Part shown: positions 63,883-64,000 of the stretch, in pieces
Position numbering within the stretch: position 1 is the first letter of the stretch
Layout of the letters: each line of letters begins with the position of its first letter
Position numbers and translations under genes: made by a program
The notes under the pieces: model-generated
Told to the model about the DNA's origin: nothing
Seen by the model: only the letters and a program-made list of their open reading frames with translations
Databases searched by the model: none
Assembly (NCBI GenBank): GCA_036250225.1
Contig: JAPZLL010000009.1
Coordinates: forward strand, 310,001 to 374,000
Length of the DNA stretch: 64,000 nucleotides
Source: Cercophora sp. LCS_1
Taxonomy: Eukaryota; Ascomycota; Sordariomycetes; Sordariales; Lasiosphaeriaceae
Direction of reading: 5' to 3'

Positions 63883-64000
63883 ATGCACTTCTCCACCATC
63901 ATCATTGCCTCTCTCGGGCTCTTCGTCTCGGGCTCCCTCGCTCAGCGGCAGATCCGGCCGTATAGCTGCATTAACAACGAAAACATTTGCACCAACACCT
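63883..64000 (+). CDS. Small secreted protein, 5' part only (cut by window end)
   Basis: The ATG at 63883 follows an A-rich leader (AATAAAAAACAAGC). The first 39 codons encode a signal peptide MHFSTIIIASLGLFVSGSLA, cleaved near Ala20, then QRQIRPYSCINNENICTNT with two cysteines in the first 17 residues. This is typical of small cysteine-rich secreted fungal proteins. The rest lies outside the window, so length and family cannot be judged. Confidence 0.7.
   Translation, partial: MHFSTIIIASLGLFVSGSLAQRQIRPYSCINNENICTNT

Overview
The window looks like nuclear DNA of a filamentous ascomycete, most likely a Sordariomycete. Genes are split by short GT-AG introns (about 47-153 nt, often with a CTGAC/CTAAC branch motif). 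The families are typically fungal: HET-domain proteins, CorA-like membrane proteins, RTA1, GH11 xylanase, M43 protease, a fused HisHF (HIS7), and an ornithine decarboxylase antizyme with a +1 frameshift. I cannot name the species.

Left part (1-20.2 kb) is mostly conserved housekeeping sequence: a 3' gene end, a tRNA-Pro, a broken coiled-coil gene, a P-loop kinase, an M20 (CNDP/Dug1-type) dipeptidase with a presequence-like extension, a Yippee protein, the antizyme (polyamine feedback), HIS7 facing a TFIIIC tau55-like subunit across a 409-bp shared promoter that holds a CPC1/Gcn4-type site, a Vps62-like membrane protein, and an FAD monooxygenase.

Middle part (20.2-58.1 kb) is an accessory region with wide gene-free gaps and several broken genes. 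It holds three HET-domain loci (one frameshifted, one intact, one with eroded motifs), two tandem related kinase-like genes whose HRD motif reads HSD and HGD, two CorA-like genes (one 5'-truncated), and three paralogous fungal C2H2 proteins within 6 kb. Interspersed are secreted or metabolic genes: an M43 metalloprotease, a probably GPI-anchored serine beta-lactamase-like protein, a squalene-epoxidase-like enzyme next to a multi-pass membrane protein, a GH11 xylanase, a patatin-like fragment and a short-chain dehydrogenase. HET, kinase and zinc-finger genes together suggest, but do not prove, a non-self-recognition neighbourhood.

Right part (58.7-64 kb) holds a dead cytochrome P450 (two stops, a frameshift, lost heme cysteine), an RTA1-family membrane protein, two small secreted proteins (one cut by the window end) and a small gene with a frame break or very short intron. 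The most distinctive findings are the antizyme recoding site, at least two introns that appear to use GC-AG borders (one splitting the codon of the xylanase nucleophile), and the HET/kinase/C2H2 island.
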